Program-made: the position numbers and the translations under genes
DNA from: Halomonas sp.
GTDB lineage: Bacteria; Pseudomonadota; Gammaproteobacteria; Pseudomonadales; Halomonadaceae
Assembly: GCF_011050415.1 (NCBI RefSeq)
Contig: NZ_DRFS01000005.1
Location: 62,001-126,000 of the forward strand
Length of the DNA: 64,000 nt
Direction: 5' to 3'
The notes under the pieces: model-generated
The model's database searches: none
Told to the model about the DNA's origin: nothing
The model's input: the letters and a program-made list of their open reading frames with translations, nothing else
Shown here: positions 40,535-50,130 of the stretch, in pieces
How positions within the stretch are numbered: the stretch's first letter is position 1
How the letters are laid out: each line of letters starts with the position of its first letter

Positions 40535-40618
40535 GACACACCTCTTTACTCAGTTATTAGGTTCTCGCTTGAAAGGTATTGCGAGGACCGGAGTGTTTTT
40601 AAAACCTTCATGATTAAG

Positions 40619-40636
40619 ATGCGACGAAAGTCGCAT
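40619..40636 (+). promoter_or_regulatory. GNRA-capped hairpin upstream of radD
   Basis: ATGCGAC-GAAA-GTCGCAT is a perfect 7-bp stem closed by a GAAA tetraloop, ending 24 bases before the radD start codon. It could fold in the leader RNA. No T-run follows, so it is not a standard terminator. Confidence 0.4.
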
Positions 40637-40660
40637 TAGTTCAATAGCAGGCTAATAAAT

Positions 40661-42442
40661 TTGCCATTACCCAGTTCTACCTCTTTAACACCGCAACTGC
40701 GCCCGTATCAGCGGGAAGCCGTAAAGCGCGTAGTGGTGCATTTTCGATCATCCAGCGAGCCTGCCGTTGTGGTGCTGCCCACCGGTAGCGGTAAATCCTT
40801 GGTGATTGCTGAACTGGCGCGTTTAGCGCGCGGGCGTGTGCTGGTGCTGGCCCATGTGCGGGAACTGGTAGAGCAGAACCACGCCAAGTACCAGGCCTAT
40901 GGGCTTGAGGCGGATATCTTTAGCGCTGGCTTAAAACGCAAAGAAGCCAACCGCCAAGTGGTATTTGGTTCGGTGCAGTCGGTGGTGCGTAATTTGCAGC
41001 GTTTTAATGACGCTAATTTCACGCTGTTGGTCATCGATGAGAGCCACCGTGTGTCGTTAAATGAAGACGCCAGCTACCGCCAGGTGATTGAGCATCTGCG
41101 ACAGCACAATCCACAGCTGAAAATACTCGGGCTGACGGCGACCCCTTACCGTTTGGGGCAGGGCTTTATCTACTATCGCCACCATCACGGCATGGTGCGT
41201 GGTAGTGAAGATAGTTTTTTCCGCGACTGCGTGTTTGAGCAGCCACTGCGCCTGATGGTGAAGCAGGGCTATCTTGCCGAGCCAAAGCGCTTGGATATGG
41301 CTATTGAGGGCTACGATTTCTCAGCGTTACGGCCTTCATCAAGCGGCTTGTTTCAGGAGGAAGAGCTGAACCGCGTGGTAGCAGGAAATCGTGCAACGCC
41401 CGGCATTATTGAGCAGATAATAACCCGCGCTGACGATCGCCAGGGGGTGATGATTTTTGCCGCCACCGTGGCCCATGCGGAAGAGATCATGGGTTATCTA
41501 CCTAAGGCAGAAGCCGCGCTGATTACCGGTGCAACGGCTTCCCGCGAGCGCACGGCGCTGATTGATGCCTTTAAAGCCCGCGAGCTTAAATACCTGGTTA
41601 ACGTGGCGGTGCTGACCACCGGTTTCGATGCGCCCCATGTGGATTTGATCGCCATTTTGCGGCCTACCGAATCGGTGAGCCTCTACCAGCAGATGGTGGG
41701 CCGAGGGCTGCGTTTGTCGGCGGGTAAGAGCGACTGCTTGATTCTAGATTACGCCGGTAACCCGTGGGATATCTTTGCGCCAGAAGTGGGCGAGCCGAAG
41801 CCGGATAGCGACAGCGAGCCGGTCCAGGTGGAGTGCCCTGCCTGTGGTCATGCCAATCTTTATTGGGGCAAGCGTGATGGCGAGCTGGTGATTGAGCATT
41901 TTGGACGTCGGTGCCAAGGGCTAATTGAAAATGAGGAGGGGAAACGGCATCAATGCGACTTTCGTTTCCGCTTTAAGGTTTGCGATGAGTGCGGCGCCGA
42001 AAATGACATTGCTGCACGCCGCTGCCATGGCTGCGAAAAGCTGCTGGTTGACGCAGATGATAAGCTCAAGGATGCCTTAAAGCTGAAAGACGCCAAAGTG
42101 CTACGGGTAAGTGGTATGCAACTGGAAGCGACCACCAACGGTCGTGGCCTGCCGCGTTTAAAAGTGACCTATCATGATGAGGATGGCACCCATCTTTCCG
42201 AGTGGTTTGCGTTGGAAACGAAAGCGCAGCGGCGAGCTTTCTATGCTGCCTTTCTGCGCTACCACCTGCGCGCACCGGGAGGTAAATGGCAGCCGTCAAC
42301 CGCCGAGGAAGTGGTTGCCGAACAGCGCCGACTACGTCACCCGGACTTTGTTGTGGGTCGAAAAGTAGGCAGGCATTTCCAAATCCGCGATAAGCTGTTT
42401 GATTATGCTGGCCGCTATCGCAAAGCGGTCGAAGCGGGGTAA
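40661..42442 (+). CDS. radD: RadD-type SF2 DNA repair helicase
   Basis: This 593-residue protein closely follows E. coli RadD (YejH), an ATPase acting with RecA and SSB in double-strand break repair. Walker A is [20 protein letters not shown] near residues 34-52. The DEAD-like box reads VIDESHR, and motif III is [12 protein letters not shown]. The C-terminal half has [16 protein letters not shown] and QMVGRGLRL, then the RadD zinc-binding region ([31 protein letters not shown]). The start is a TTG, with GCAGG about nine bases upstream; no nearby ATG fits better. Confidence 0.94.
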   Translation: MPLPSSTSLTPQLRPYQREAVKRVVVHFRSSSEPAVVVLPTGSGKSLVIAELARLARGRVLVLAHVRELVEQNHAKYQAYGLEADIFSAGLKRKEANRQVVFGSVQSVVRNLQRFNDANFTLLVIDESHRVSLNEDASYRQVIEHLRQHNPQLKILGLTATPYRLGQGFIYYRHHHGMVRGSEDSFFRDCVFEQPLRLMVKQGYLAEPKRLDMAIEGYDFSALRPSSSGLFQEEELNRVVAGNRATPGIIEQIITRADDRQGVMIFAATVAHAEEIMGYLPKAEAALITGATASRERTALIDAFKARELKYLVNVAVLTTGFDAPHVDLIAILRPTESVSLYQQMVGRGLRLSAGKSDCLILDYAGNPWDIFAPEVGEPKPDSDSEPVQVECPACGHANLYWGKRDGELVIEHFGRRCQGLIENEEGKRHQCDFRFRFKVCDECGAENDIAARRCHGCEKLLVDADDKLKDALKLKDAKVLRVSGMQLEATTNGRGLPRLKVTYHDEDGTHLSEWFALETKAQRRAFYAAFLRYHLRAPGGKWQPSTAEEVVAEQRRLRHPDFVVGRKVGRHFQIRDKLFDYAGRYRKAVEAG

Positions 42443-42543
42443 TCACGCTAGTTTTACCCTCTTAATAGAGAGACGCGAATGTCGCTGAGTTTGCTAAACT
42501 GTCTGCCTGTGCTGATTTCCACTTTTCAAGAGAGCCGACCCGC

Positions 42544-43491
42544 GTGAGCGAGACGCCAAGCGTTGCTGCCGACATAGAAACAGCTGATTCTCAGCCTAAT
42601 GAGCCTGTGCAGATGTCGTTTGGGCGTCTGTTTAACGAGCCCATCACCCAAATGCCGGAGGATTTATACATACCTCCGGAAGCGCTGCGGGTCTTTTTAG
42701 AGACCTTTGAAGGTCCGTTGGATTTACTGCTCTATCTCATTCGCCGTCAGAATCTGGATATTTTGACGATCAACGTGGCGACCATTACTCACCAGTACAT
42801 CGAGTACGTGGAGCTAATGAAGGCCATGGAGATTGAGTTGGCGGGTGAATACCTGCTAATGGCTGCCATGCTGGCGGAAATCAAATCACGCACGCTGCTG
42901 CCGCGCCCACCTAAAGTAGAGGGCGATGAAGAGGAGGATCCTCGTGCGGAACTTATCCGTCGCCTGCAGGAGTATGAGCGACTTAAAGCAGCGGCGGAGT
43001 CGCTGGATATGCTGCCACGCATGGGGCGTGACTGGTTTAGCGTGCAGGCGGGGCTGCCGCCGCTTGAAGCGTGCGTGATCCACCCTGATGTCGAGTTAAA
43101 TGAGCTATTGAGCGCTTTATCGGATGTGTTAAAGCGCGCCGAGCTGGTGCAAGCCCACCAAATTAGCCGCGAGGTACTTTCCACTCGCGAGCGCATGCTA
43201 AAGATTATGGAGCGGCTTAATCACGACGCCGCGCATCAGCGCTACACCCCTTTTGAGGCGCTGTTTACCCTGGAAGAGGGGCGAGCAGGCGTGGTGGTTA
43301 CGTTTATGGCGATTTTGGAGTTGGCCAAAGAAGCCATGATTGAAATTGTCCAGAATGCACCGCTATCTCCTATTCATGTGCGTGCGCGGGCTCCCCAAAT
43401 GGGAGAACTGGGCGAGGAGATTGAAGAGGATGCGTTTGATGACACTGCCTTTGGGGAAAGCGCGTTTGAGTCTGATGAGGAGTTGCCATGA
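42544..43491 (+). CDS. scpA: Segregation and condensation protein A
   Basis: This 315-residue kleisin bridges SMC heads in chromosome condensation. The N-terminal kleisin motif is FEGPLDLLLYLIRRQNLDIL at about residues 57-76, followed by YLLMAAMLAEIKSRTLLPRP. The C-terminal winged helix includes FMAILELAKEAMIEIVQ. The first 40 residues and the acidic tail are extensions. Translation starts at GTG with AAGAGAG upstream. The stop overlaps the scpB ATG by four bases. No smc gene is in the window; many gammaproteobacteria with ScpAB also carry MukBEF or Smc elsewhere. Confidence 0.95.
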   Translation: MSETPSVAADIETADSQPNEPVQMSFGRLFNEPITQMPEDLYIPPEALRVFLETFEGPLDLLLYLIRRQNLDILTINVATITHQYIEYVELMKAMEIELAGEYLLMAAMLAEIKSRTLLPRPPKVEGDEEEDPRAELIRRLQEYERLKAAAESLDMLPRMGRDWFSVQAGLPPLEACVIHPDVELNELLSALSDVLKRAELVQAHQISREVLSTRERMLKIMERLNHDAAHQRYTPFEALFTLEEGRAGVVVTFMAILELAKEAMIEIVQNAPLSPIHVRARAPQMGELGEEIEEDAFDDTAFGESAFESDEELP

Positions 43492-44339
43492 GTAGCACCG
43501 CGACTGTGCTAAACGACATGGTGTTGGATGATATCGTAGAGGCGGCGCTTTTAGCCGCTGGTGAACCGTTGCCGCTTGAGCGCTTGGAAACGCTTTTTTT
43601 AGAGGAAGAGTGCCCGTCGCGGCGCGATTTTCGCCAGGTGTTAGAGCGTTTGCAACAGCGCCATTCAGGCGGTGCGTTGGAGCTATTAGAAACTGTTTCA
43701 GGCTATCAATTGCGCATTCGTCCGCGCCTCTCTCAATGGGTGTCACGGCTGTGGGATGAGCGTCCGCAGCGTTACTCACGAGCCCTACTGGAAACGCTGG
43801 CATTGATCGCCTACCGTCAGCCCGTCACCCGGGGAGATATTGAAGAAGTGCGAGGGGTCAGCGTGAGTAGCTCGATCATGCGTACCCTGGCAGAGCGGGG
43901 CTGGATTCGCGTGGTAGGGCATCGGGATGTGCCTGGCCGCCCGGCGGTATACGCGACTACGCGCAGCTTTTTGGACGATTTTGGGTTAAAAACACTTGAT
44001 GCGCTGCCACCAATGCACACGCTGGCCAGTTGGGATGAAAACGAAATACCCGAAGAAGAGGGTTTGGTGTCAAATGACGAGGACATCAATCTGCCAAGTG
44101 AGCCTGATGGAGAGCATGAAGCACTAGACGAAAGGATTGAAACGGTGCAGGATGCGCCTCCCCAGACAGATGAGATAAGCTCGGCTGAGATAGCCGACAC
44201 ACACGCCGAGACGGCGTTAACCCAGCCGCTGAGCTTTGCCGATTTAGAAGCACGGCTCGCGGCACGTGCGCGGCGCGCTAACGAAGATGATGGTGCCCGC
44301 ACGCAGACTAACGATGTGAGGTCAGACGACCATGAGTGA
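43488..44339 (+). CDS. scpB: Segregation and condensation protein B
   Basis: This 283-residue protein has two winged-helix domains in about the first 180 residues ([60 protein letters not shown]), which bind ScpA as a dimer. The remaining 100 residues are acidic and look disordered, ending with [15 protein letters not shown]. The core is of normal length, and the tail is an extension seen in related gammaproteobacteria. It overlaps scpA by four and rluB by eight bases, forming one operon. Confidence 0.94.
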   Translation: MSSTATVLNDMVLDDIVEAALLAAGEPLPLERLETLFLEEECPSRRDFRQVLERLQQRHSGGALELLETVSGYQLRIRPRLSQWVSRLWDERPQRYSRALLETLALIAYRQPVTRGDIEEVRGVSVSSSIMRTLAERGWIRVVGHRDVPGRPAVYATTRSFLDDFGLKTLDALPPMHTLASWDENEIPEEEGLVSNDEDINLPSEPDGEHEALDERIETVQDAPPQTDEISSAEIADTHAETALTQPLSFADLEARLAARARRANEDDGARTQTNDVRSDDHE

Positions 44340-45207
44340 AAGTAAAAACACCACGCCCCCCATTAGCGAAAAGCTGCAAAAAGTCCTGGCCCGTGCTGGC
44401 CTCGGCTCGCGTCGTGAAATGGAAACGGCTATTTCCGACGGCCGCGTAAAAGTGAATAGCAAGGTGGCCAAGCTAGGCGACCGCGTTGAAGCGCGTGATA
44501 AAGTCAGCTTTGATGATCGCCCGGTGGCACTTCGTCCGGAAGAAGAAGTGCCGCGGCGTGTCATTATGTACAACAAGCCGGAAGGCGAGCTGTGCACCCG
44601 TAAAGACCCGGAAGGTCGACGCACCGTTTTTGAACGTTTGCCGCGCCTCAAGGGTGAGCGTTGGATTGCCATTGGTCGCTTGGATATCAACACCAGCGGC
44701 TTGCTGTTGTTCACCACCGATGGTGAGCTGGCCAACCGTTTGATGCATCCATCCACCCAGGTGGAGCGTGAATACGCGGTCCGTGTGATGGGCGAGGTTA
44801 AGCGCGAGCATATTGTGGCGATGGTGGATGGCGTGATGCTGGAAGACGGTCCGGCACGCTTTACCGACGTTCAGGAGTTTGGTGGCGAAGGTATTAATAC
44901 CTGGTTCCACGTAGTGATTCTGGAAGGGCGTAACCGTGAAGTGCGCCGCCTGTGGGAATCCCAAGCCTTGACAGTGAGTCGTCTTAAACGTGTGCGCTAT
45001 GGCAACATCTTCCTTGATAAGCGAGCGAAAGCTGGCGAATGGGTCGAACTTACCCAGGATGAGGTGGATGATCTAGCTACCCTGGCTAGTTTGGAAAGCC
45101 GCAAGGTGCCTGCGTTGACTCCGGATGAGAAGAACCGCTGGAATCGCGACAAGCATAAACGTAAGCCAGTGCAGGCGATGCGCAAGCCCAAGACTAAAGC
45201 GCGTTAA
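44332..45207 (+). CDS. rluB: 23S rRNA pseudouridine-2605 synthase RluB
   Basis: This 291-residue enzyme isomerises uridine 2605 of 23S rRNA. It has an N-terminal S4 RNA-binding domain ([20 protein letters not shown]) and the catalytic domain with the RsuA-family motif [20 protein letters not shown], holding the catalytic Asp. [20 protein letters not shown] is also typical. The Lys/Arg-rich C-terminus ([18 protein letters not shown]) resembles RluB rather than RsuA. The scpA-scpB-rluB order is common in gammaproteobacteria. Confidence 0.93.
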   Translation: MSESKNTTPPISEKLQKVLARAGLGSRREMETAISDGRVKVNSKVAKLGDRVEARDKVSFDDRPVALRPEEEVPRRVIMYNKPEGELCTRKDPEGRRTVFERLPRLKGERWIAIGRLDINTSGLLLFTTDGELANRLMHPSTQVEREYAVRVMGEVKREHIVAMVDGVMLEDGPARFTDVQEFGGEGINTWFHVVILEGRNREVRRLWESQALTVSRLKRVRYGNIFLDKRAKAGEWVELTQDEVDDLATLASLESRKVPALTPDEKNRWNRDKHKRKPVQAMRKPKTKAR

Positions 45208-45222
45208 GTAAAGTGCTTAAGC

Positions 45223-45255
45223 GTGCCTGGCCTTCTGGCGTGATGTGCCAGGCAC
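45223..45255 (+). other. Hairpin after rluB
   Basis: GTGCCTGGC (45223-45231) pairs with GCCAGGCAC (45247-45255). AAAAAGGG follows rather than a T-run, so this could be a processing or stabilising hairpin instead of an intrinsic terminator. Confidence 0.4.
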
Positions 45256-45294
45256 AAAAAGGGGGCATTTATACCCTTTAAAGCTAAAAAGCAC

Positions 45295-45323
45295 TTGCTA
45301 TCAAAGGTGTGTAAGCGTAGGAT
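45295..45323 (+). promoter_or_regulatory. Candidate promoter of the tRNA-Lys genes
   Basis: TTGCTA, 17 bases, TAGGAT, about 16 bases before the first tRNA base at 45340. Spacing and position are right for a stable-RNA promoter. Confidence 0.6.
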
Positions 45324-45339
45324 ATGCATCCGTTCAGGC

Positions 45340-45415
45340 GGGTCGTTAGCTCAGTTGGTAGAGCAGTTGACTTTTAATCAATTGGTCGTAGGTTCGAATC
45401 CTACACGACCCACCA
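45340..45415 (+). tRNA. tRNA-Lys (TTT), copy 1
   Basis: This 76-base tRNA folds as a normal cloverleaf. The acceptor arms GGGTCGT and ACGACCC pair, the T-loop is GGTTCGAATCC, and the anticodon loop CTTTTAA gives anticodon TTT at 45373-45375. CCA is encoded. The sequence is nearly that of E. coli tRNA-Lys. Confidence 0.98.
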
Positions 45416-45508
45416 TTTAAACAAGCACTTGTAAAAGACTAGTTTAAATTCTATTGAACGGTTTCAGTATTAATTGCAATGCCAGAGTTCGTAAGGTGAG
45501 GCAAGTTT

Positions 45509-45584
45509 GGGTCGTTAGCTCAGTTGGTAGAGCAGTTGACTTTTAATCAATTGGTCGTAGGTTCGAATCCTACACGACCCACCA
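45509..45584 (+). tRNA. tRNA-Lys (TTT), copy 2
   Basis: This copy is identical to the first over all 76 bases, with anticodon TTT at 45542-45544 and encoded CCA. A 93-base spacer of different sequence separates the copies, and a terminator follows, so both are probably cut from one transcript. Confidence 0.98.
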
Positions 45585-45589
45585 AATTC

Positions 45590-45623
45590 AACGCCCTTGA
45601 CAGTTTACTGTCAGGGGCGTTTT
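45590..45623 (+). terminator. Intrinsic terminator of the tRNA-Lys pair
   Basis: AACGCCCTTGACAG-TTTA-CTGTCAGGGGCGTT, a 14-bp stem with one G-T wobble and a following TT, five bases after the second tRNA. Confidence 0.8.
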
Positions 45624-45856
45624 GCTATGGGCTTAGAAAACATGGTCTTTAGAAAACAGTTTAGGATGACATTCTGTTTGCAGCAGGCCGCAATTACCCA
45701 TCACAATAGACTAGAATAATTTTTGAGCGGTCGGCCACCGCGAAAGACGCAGCGGCCTATCGCGCACGCGAGCGGTATGTGTGCATCAACATGCGTACAT
45801 ATCCGTGACCCAGTGTTTAACAGGGGGATTCCCTGTTCGTCACAGTGGTAGACACG

Positions 45857-46885
45857 ATGACTATTATGACTACTCAAGCAGAGCTTGATGCTCCGCTGCC
45901 CATTGCGTATTGCCCTACTCGTATTCCTGAGGAAGACCAAGCTCGGGTTGCAGAAATCAAGCGGCTGTTGAAGGCCCATAACGCCGTATTAGTAGCCCAT
46001 TACTACACCGATGATGCGATCCAGCAGTTAGCAGAAGAGTCCGGTGGCTGTGTTGCCGACTCTCTTGAGATGGCGCGCTTTGGTGCCCGCCACGAAGCCA
46101 CCACCCTGGTGGTTGCCGGTGTCCGCTTTATGGGTGAGACCGCCAAAATAGTATCGCCTGAAAAGCGTGTTCTCATGCCAACCTTAGAGGCGACCTGCTC
46201 ATTAGACATTGGTTGCCCGGCGGATGAGTTCAGCGCGTTCTGCGATGCACACCCTGACCGCACGGTGGTGGTATATGCGAATACTTCGGCTGCGGTTAAA
46301 GCGCGGGCGGACTGGGTTGTGACATCGTCGATTGCGGTGGAGGTTATTGAGCACCTGCAGGCGAAAGGTGAAAAAATCCTCTGGGCACCCGATAAGCACC
46401 TGGGTGGCTACATTCAAAACAAGACCGGTGCTGATATGTTGATGTGGGACGGCGCTTGTATTGTCCACGAAGAGTTTAAAGCCAAGGGTGTGGAAGATCT
46501 CAAGCGCCTCTACCCGGATGCTGCAGTATTAGTACACCCAGAGTCACCTGAGCCTGTAGTGAAGCTTGCAGATGTGGCGGGCTCAACCTCGCAGTTGATT
46601 AAAGCGGCGAAAGACCTTCCAAACAACAAGCTGATTGTGGCAACGGATAGGGGCATCTTTTTCAAGATGCAGCAGGCAGTACCTCATAAAACGCTGTTTG
46701 AAGCGCCAACGGCTGGCAATGGCGCTACCTGCCGCAGCTGTGCGCACTGCCCCTGGATGGCCATGAACGCTTTAGATAATTTGGCGGGCGCATTGCGTGA
46801 AGGCAGTGGTGAAATTTACGTGGATGAAGCACTACGTCTGAAGGCTTTAAAGCCCTTAGAGCGAATGCTGAATTTCAACGCATAG
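45857..46885 (+). CDS. nadA: Quinolinate synthase
   Basis: This 342-residue 4Fe-4S enzyme makes quinolinate from iminoaspartate and dihydroxyacetone phosphate in NAD synthesis. Visible are [36 protein letters not shown], and the cluster-binding region with [15 protein letters not shown]. The segment [12 protein letters not shown] is also typical. The start at 45857 is chosen over a GTG at 45845 on codon preference; neither has a strong ribosome site. The tRNA-Lys genes just upstream recall the E. coli lys-tRNA/nadA arrangement. Confidence 0.94.
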   Translation: MTIMTTQAELDAPLPIAYCPTRIPEEDQARVAEIKRLLKAHNAVLVAHYYTDDAIQQLAEESGGCVADSLEMARFGARHEATTLVVAGVRFMGETAKIVSPEKRVLMPTLEATCSLDIGCPADEFSAFCDAHPDRTVVVYANTSAAVKARADWVVTSSIAVEVIEHLQAKGEKILWAPDKHLGGYIQNKTGADMLMWDGACIVHEEFKAKGVEDLKRLYPDAAVLVHPESPEPVVKLADVAGSTSQLIKAAKDLPNNKLIVATDRGIFFKMQQAVPHKTLFEAPTAGNGATCRSCAHCPWMAMNALDNLAGALREGSGEIYVDEALRLKALKPLERMLNFNA

Positions 46886-46910
46886 CGAGAAAATTAACGA
46901 GCGCTTTATA

Positions 46911-46996
46911 GGTCACTGCGAGCGAAGTGAGGCAATCGCGGTGGTTACACCACCGCCTGTTGAGATTGCCGCGTCGTTTCAATGCTCGCAATGACC
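46911..46996. repeat. REP/MITE-like nested palindrome
   Basis: Outer arms GGTCACTGCGAGC (46911-46923) and GCTCGCAATGACC (46984-46996) flank inner arms GGCAATC (46931-46937) and GATTGCC (46964-46970), which flank a perfect GCGGTGGT-TAC-ACCACCGC hairpin (46938-46956). The termini resemble the GTCATTGCGAGC-type repeat known from many bacterial genomes. It fills the gap between nadA and bepA, which has no gene. Confidence 0.8.
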
Positions 46997-47046
46997 ACTA
47001 GTTCCACTTCTCACTACTTGATCAGCAACTGACGTTTTTCATTTGG

Positions 47047-48507
47047 TTAGAATTTTTCTAGCGCTTCGCGATACTCAAGAAAAGCCTCGCGGCGCTGTTC
47101 GATACGCGCTAATGCCAGAGTGTCATTTTCCCGCTGGGCAGCATCCCGTGCGATGGTGAGCTGGCGAATACCACTATCTACCCGTCCGGTCAGTTGCAGG
47201 TATTCGGCACGCGCTAAATGCCCCCAGCCATTAAACCCGCTGCGTCCTGCAGCCTCGGCAAGCAGATTGAACCCCTGTGGATTTTCAGGGTTACGTGCGG
47301 TGATGTCGCGCAGCAGGGTGTAAGCCGCCTGAGGGTCACGCTGGAGCTGTGCTTCAGCCATGGATAATTGGGCAGGTAAGTAATTCGGCATCAAACGTAG
47401 TAATCGTTGGCTGCGCTGAATAGCATCATCGTAGCGGCCTGCTTCAAATGCGACCATCGCTGCCGAAGTGGGCAGCATCGCATAATCGGGCTGTTCACTG
47501 GCCAACTGATCAAGATGCTGGAGGGCGCTATCGACCTGGCCGTTCCGAGCCTCAATCAATGCCCCTAAATAGCGCTGGGCGACGTCTTCAGCGCCTTCCT
47601 GGGCAAGGCGAGTGGCTGCCTGTTGGGGAGTATTGGAGTGAATGCTCAGCAGAGCGCGCGCGCGCATCATGTCGTAAAGGATGTCGCTGGTATAACTGTC
47701 AGCAACATTAAGCTGCGCTGCGCGGGATTGAGCCGCGCTTAAGCGATTGTCGGTGACCGGGTGGGTAAGTAAAAACTCAGGTGGCGCGTTGCCCTGCAGG
47801 CGCGCCATGCGCTGCATAGCGGCAAACATGCGCACCATAGCCTGGGGGTCATAACCTGCTTCAGCCATTGCCTGCAGGCCTATGTTGTCGGCCTCTTGCT
47901 CAAACAGCCGCGAGTAGGTGAGCTGGTCTTGAATTAACGCCGCCTGTGACCCCATTGCCGCTGCCATGCCAGCGTCTCCACCGCCGCTTGCTGCAATCAA
48001 CATGCCGGCCAGCATTGCCGCCATGGCAGGCAGTTGGGTTTGCGCTGCGCGGGCACTGCCGCGGGCGTAATGTCGTTGAGAAAGATGCCCAAGCTCGTGG
48101 GCGAGTACTGAAACGAAGGCACCTTCGTCCTCTGCAAAGGCAAAAAGTCCTGAGTTAACGCCGACCACGCCACCAGGAACCGCAAAGGCGTTGAGTGACC
48201 GACTATCCACCATAACGGTAATCGTCCTCAAGTCACTGATTTGGCTATAGGGCGCTAGCCTTGCGATCAGGCTTTCCAGATAGTCACTGACAATTGGGTC
48301 TTGCCACTGGGGGGCTTGAGCGCGAAATTGGCGCAACCATGCCCGCCCTAAACGGTACTCCTCGTTACTTGCCGATGTGGAAGCAGCGCCCAGGTTGGGG
48401 AGACTATAATCGTTGATAGCAGCGCTTTGGGGGCTAAATAGTAGGCTGCCAAATGCACAAGCAAACGCACAAATCCAACCTGGGCAAGTGGTACGGAGTG
48501 TCGGCAT
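47047..48507 (-). CDS. bepA: M48-family periplasmic metalloprotease/chaperone BepA
   Basis: This 486-residue periplasmic protein degrades or helps fold stalled outer-membrane proteins such as LptD. A signal peptide of about 30 residues is followed by the M48 domain with zinc motif HELGH at 137-141 and EQEADNIGLQAM, and a C-terminal TPR region. The length equals E. coli BepA (487). The start at 48507 has GAGG five bases upstream. A longer frame from 48591 would put 28 extra residues before the signal peptide. Confidence 0.94.
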   Translation of the reverse strand: MPTLRTTCPGWICAFACAFGSLLFSPQSAAINDYSLPNLGAASTSASNEEYRLGRAWLRQFRAQAPQWQDPIVSDYLESLIARLAPYSQISDLRTITVMVDSRSLNAFAVPGGVVGVNSGLFAFAEDEGAFVSVLAHELGHLSQRHYARGSARAAQTQLPAMAAMLAGMLIAASGGGDAGMAAAMGSQAALIQDQLTYSRLFEQEADNIGLQAMAEAGYDPQAMVRMFAAMQRMARLQGNAPPEFLLTHPVTDNRLSAAQSRAAQLNVADSYTSDILYDMMRARALLSIHSNTPQQAATRLAQEGAEDVAQRYLGALIEARNGQVDSALQHLDQLASEQPDYAMLPTSAAMVAFEAGRYDDAIQRSQRLLRLMPNYLPAQLSMAEAQLQRDPQAAYTLLRDITARNPENPQGFNLLAEAAGRSGFNGWGHLARAEYLQLTGRVDSGIRQLTIARDAAQRENDTLALARIEQRREAFLEYREALEKF

Positions 48508-48701
48508 AGCATCCTCATTGGCGGTGTTAAGGCGCATCGGCCATGGTGCAGGCTTGATAGCGAGTGTGACATTGATATCAGAGTGTGACATTGATTAAGA
48601 CGATGAAGTGCCGTTAAATCGAGTGTTTTGTAATATCATTCGTTAAGAAACAGTTTATGTAACAATGCCGTGAATATGCAGGGCATTTTGAGGGAGTATA
48701 T

Positions 48702-48965
48702 ATGTCTGAGCAAACTGGGGGCTTTCAACCCGACACGGTACTCGACGCTTGCGGGCTACATTGCCCGCTACCATTGCTAAAAGCGAAGCAGGCGTTAGCT
48801 GGCTTATCAGCAGGTCAATTATTGGAAGTACACTCTACGGATGCCGGTTCGTGGCGTGATATGGCATCGTTTACCGATCAGAGTCTCCATACGCTGGAAG
48901 GCCGTGAGCAGCGTGGTGATCGGTATGTTTACTGGATTCGTAAAGCCAAGGACGCACACTTATGA
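48702..48965 (+). CDS. TusA-family sulfurtransferase
   Basis: This 87-residue sulfur carrier has the conserved CPxP motif at residues 21-24 (DACGLHCPLPLLKAKQAL), with a second Cys at 17. The family passes persulfide sulfur to thiolation or other pathways. It is probably not TusA itself but a paralogue of the type found beside perM in pseudomonads. GAGGGAG lies before the ATG. Its stop overlaps the perM start by four bases. Confidence 0.9.
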   Translation: MSEQTGGFQPDTVLDACGLHCPLPLLKAKQALAGLSAGQLLEVHSTDAGSWRDMASFTDQSLHTLEGREQRGDRYVYWIRKAKDAHL

Positions 48966-50068
48966 CCCTTCGCACCATTTTTAAAAGCTGGGTTGAACGC
49001 TACTTTTCGGATGAAGAGGCTATCATTCTATTAGTATTGTTAGTGGCCGGTTTCGCGGCAATTATCCTATTTGGTCGCATGCTAGCGCCGTTTTTTACTG
49101 CCCTGGTAATTGCATTTTTGCTGCAAGGTGTTGTGGGGGCGCTGACGCGTCGAGGTGTGCCGCACCTACTTTCCGTGATCCTGATATTTTTAGCCTTTAT
49201 CAGCGTCTTACTGACCTTGGCATTTATTTTAATGCCACTGATTTGGAATCAGCTAGTGGGGTTAGTGCAGGAAACGCCGCGTATGTTTGCCAGCGGTCAG
49301 GCATGGCTTGATGAGCTGCAGGCACGCTACCCTAATTTGATTACGCCAGATCAGATGCAGAATTGGATTGGAGTGGCGAGCCGTGAGATCAGTCAGCTAG
49401 GCCAGCGTGCATTAACGCTATCATTGGCCTCGCTGGGTAATATCATGGCACTGATTATCTATTTGGTGCTGGTGCCTATTCTGGTCTTTTTCATGCTTAA
49501 GGATCGCGAAGTGCTGGTGGGCTTTATGCTCTCCCTGCTGCCGCAAAAGCGCACGCTGCTGTCGCGTATCTGGTACGAGATGGATACCCAGATTGCCAAT
49601 TATATTCGTGGCAAGTTCATCGAAATTATTATTGTCGCAACGGTGACCTTCATTACCTTCTCGTTCTTTGGCTTGCCTTACACAGCGCTATTAGCTGTTT
49701 TGGTGGGGTTCTCGGTATTAGTGCCTTATATCGGCGCTGCCGTGGCAACGCTGCCGGTCGCCGCCGTGGCTGGATTCCATTTTGGTATTAGCGAGGAGTT
49801 TGCCTACGTTCTGGTCGCCTATGGCGTCATACAGGCGCTTGATGGCAACGTGCTGGCGCCGATTCTGTTCTCTGAAACTAATAATATTCATCCAGTTTCG
49901 ATTATCGTCGCGGTACTGTTCTTTGGCGGTATTTGGGGTTTTTGGGGGATCTTCTTTGCGATCCCGCTGGCAACCTTACTTAAAGCGCTGATCTACGCCT
50001 GGCCGCGCAGCCTTCAAGAGCGTAGCGATGGGTTGATTTTGCAAGCAACAGAAAAAGAGTACGAATAG
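48962..50068 (+). CDS. perM: AI-2E-family permease PerM
   Basis: This 368-residue inner-membrane protein has about eight hydrophobic spans in the AI-2E family pattern. Typical parts are LIWNQLVGLVQETP, VLVPYIGAAVATLPVAAVAG and LDGNVLAPILFSETNNIHPV. The substrate is unknown; some relatives export the AI-2 signal or act in Na+/H+ exchange. The tusA-like gene overlaps its start. The bepA-perM-bcp neighbourhood also occurs in E. coli. Confidence 0.9.
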   Translation: MTLRTIFKSWVERYFSDEEAIILLVLLVAGFAAIILFGRMLAPFFTALVIAFLLQGVVGALTRRGVPHLLSVILIFLAFISVLLTLAFILMPLIWNQLVGLVQETPRMFASGQAWLDELQARYPNLITPDQMQNWIGVASREISQLGQRALTLSLASLGNIMALIIYLVLVPILVFFMLKDREVLVGFMLSLLPQKRTLLSRIWYEMDTQIANYIRGKFIEIIIVATVTFITFSFFGLPYTALLAVLVGFSVLVPYIGAAVATLPVAAVAGFHFGISEEFAYVLVAYGVIQALDGNVLAPILFSETNNIHPVSIIVAVLFFGGIWGFWGIFFAIPLATLLKALIYAWPRSLQERSDGLILQATEKEYE

Positions 50069-50077
50069 CTTATACCC

Positions 50078-50109
50078 CCGCCCGCTCTGGCTCGATTCAG
50101 AGCGGGCGG
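50078..50109. terminator. Hairpin between perM and bcp
   Basis: CCGCCCGCTCTG-GCTCGATT-CAGAGCGGGCGG is a perfect 12-bp stem between convergent genes. No T-run follows on the plus strand. Confidence 0.55.
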
Positions 50110-50130
50110 CAGCGGCCTGTTAACAAAAGA

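Noticed and set aside
45340-45584. Tandem tRNA-Lys as an integration site of a mobile element
   Set aside because: Both copies are complete with different flanks, and no integrase or repeat-bounded cargo lies between or after them.
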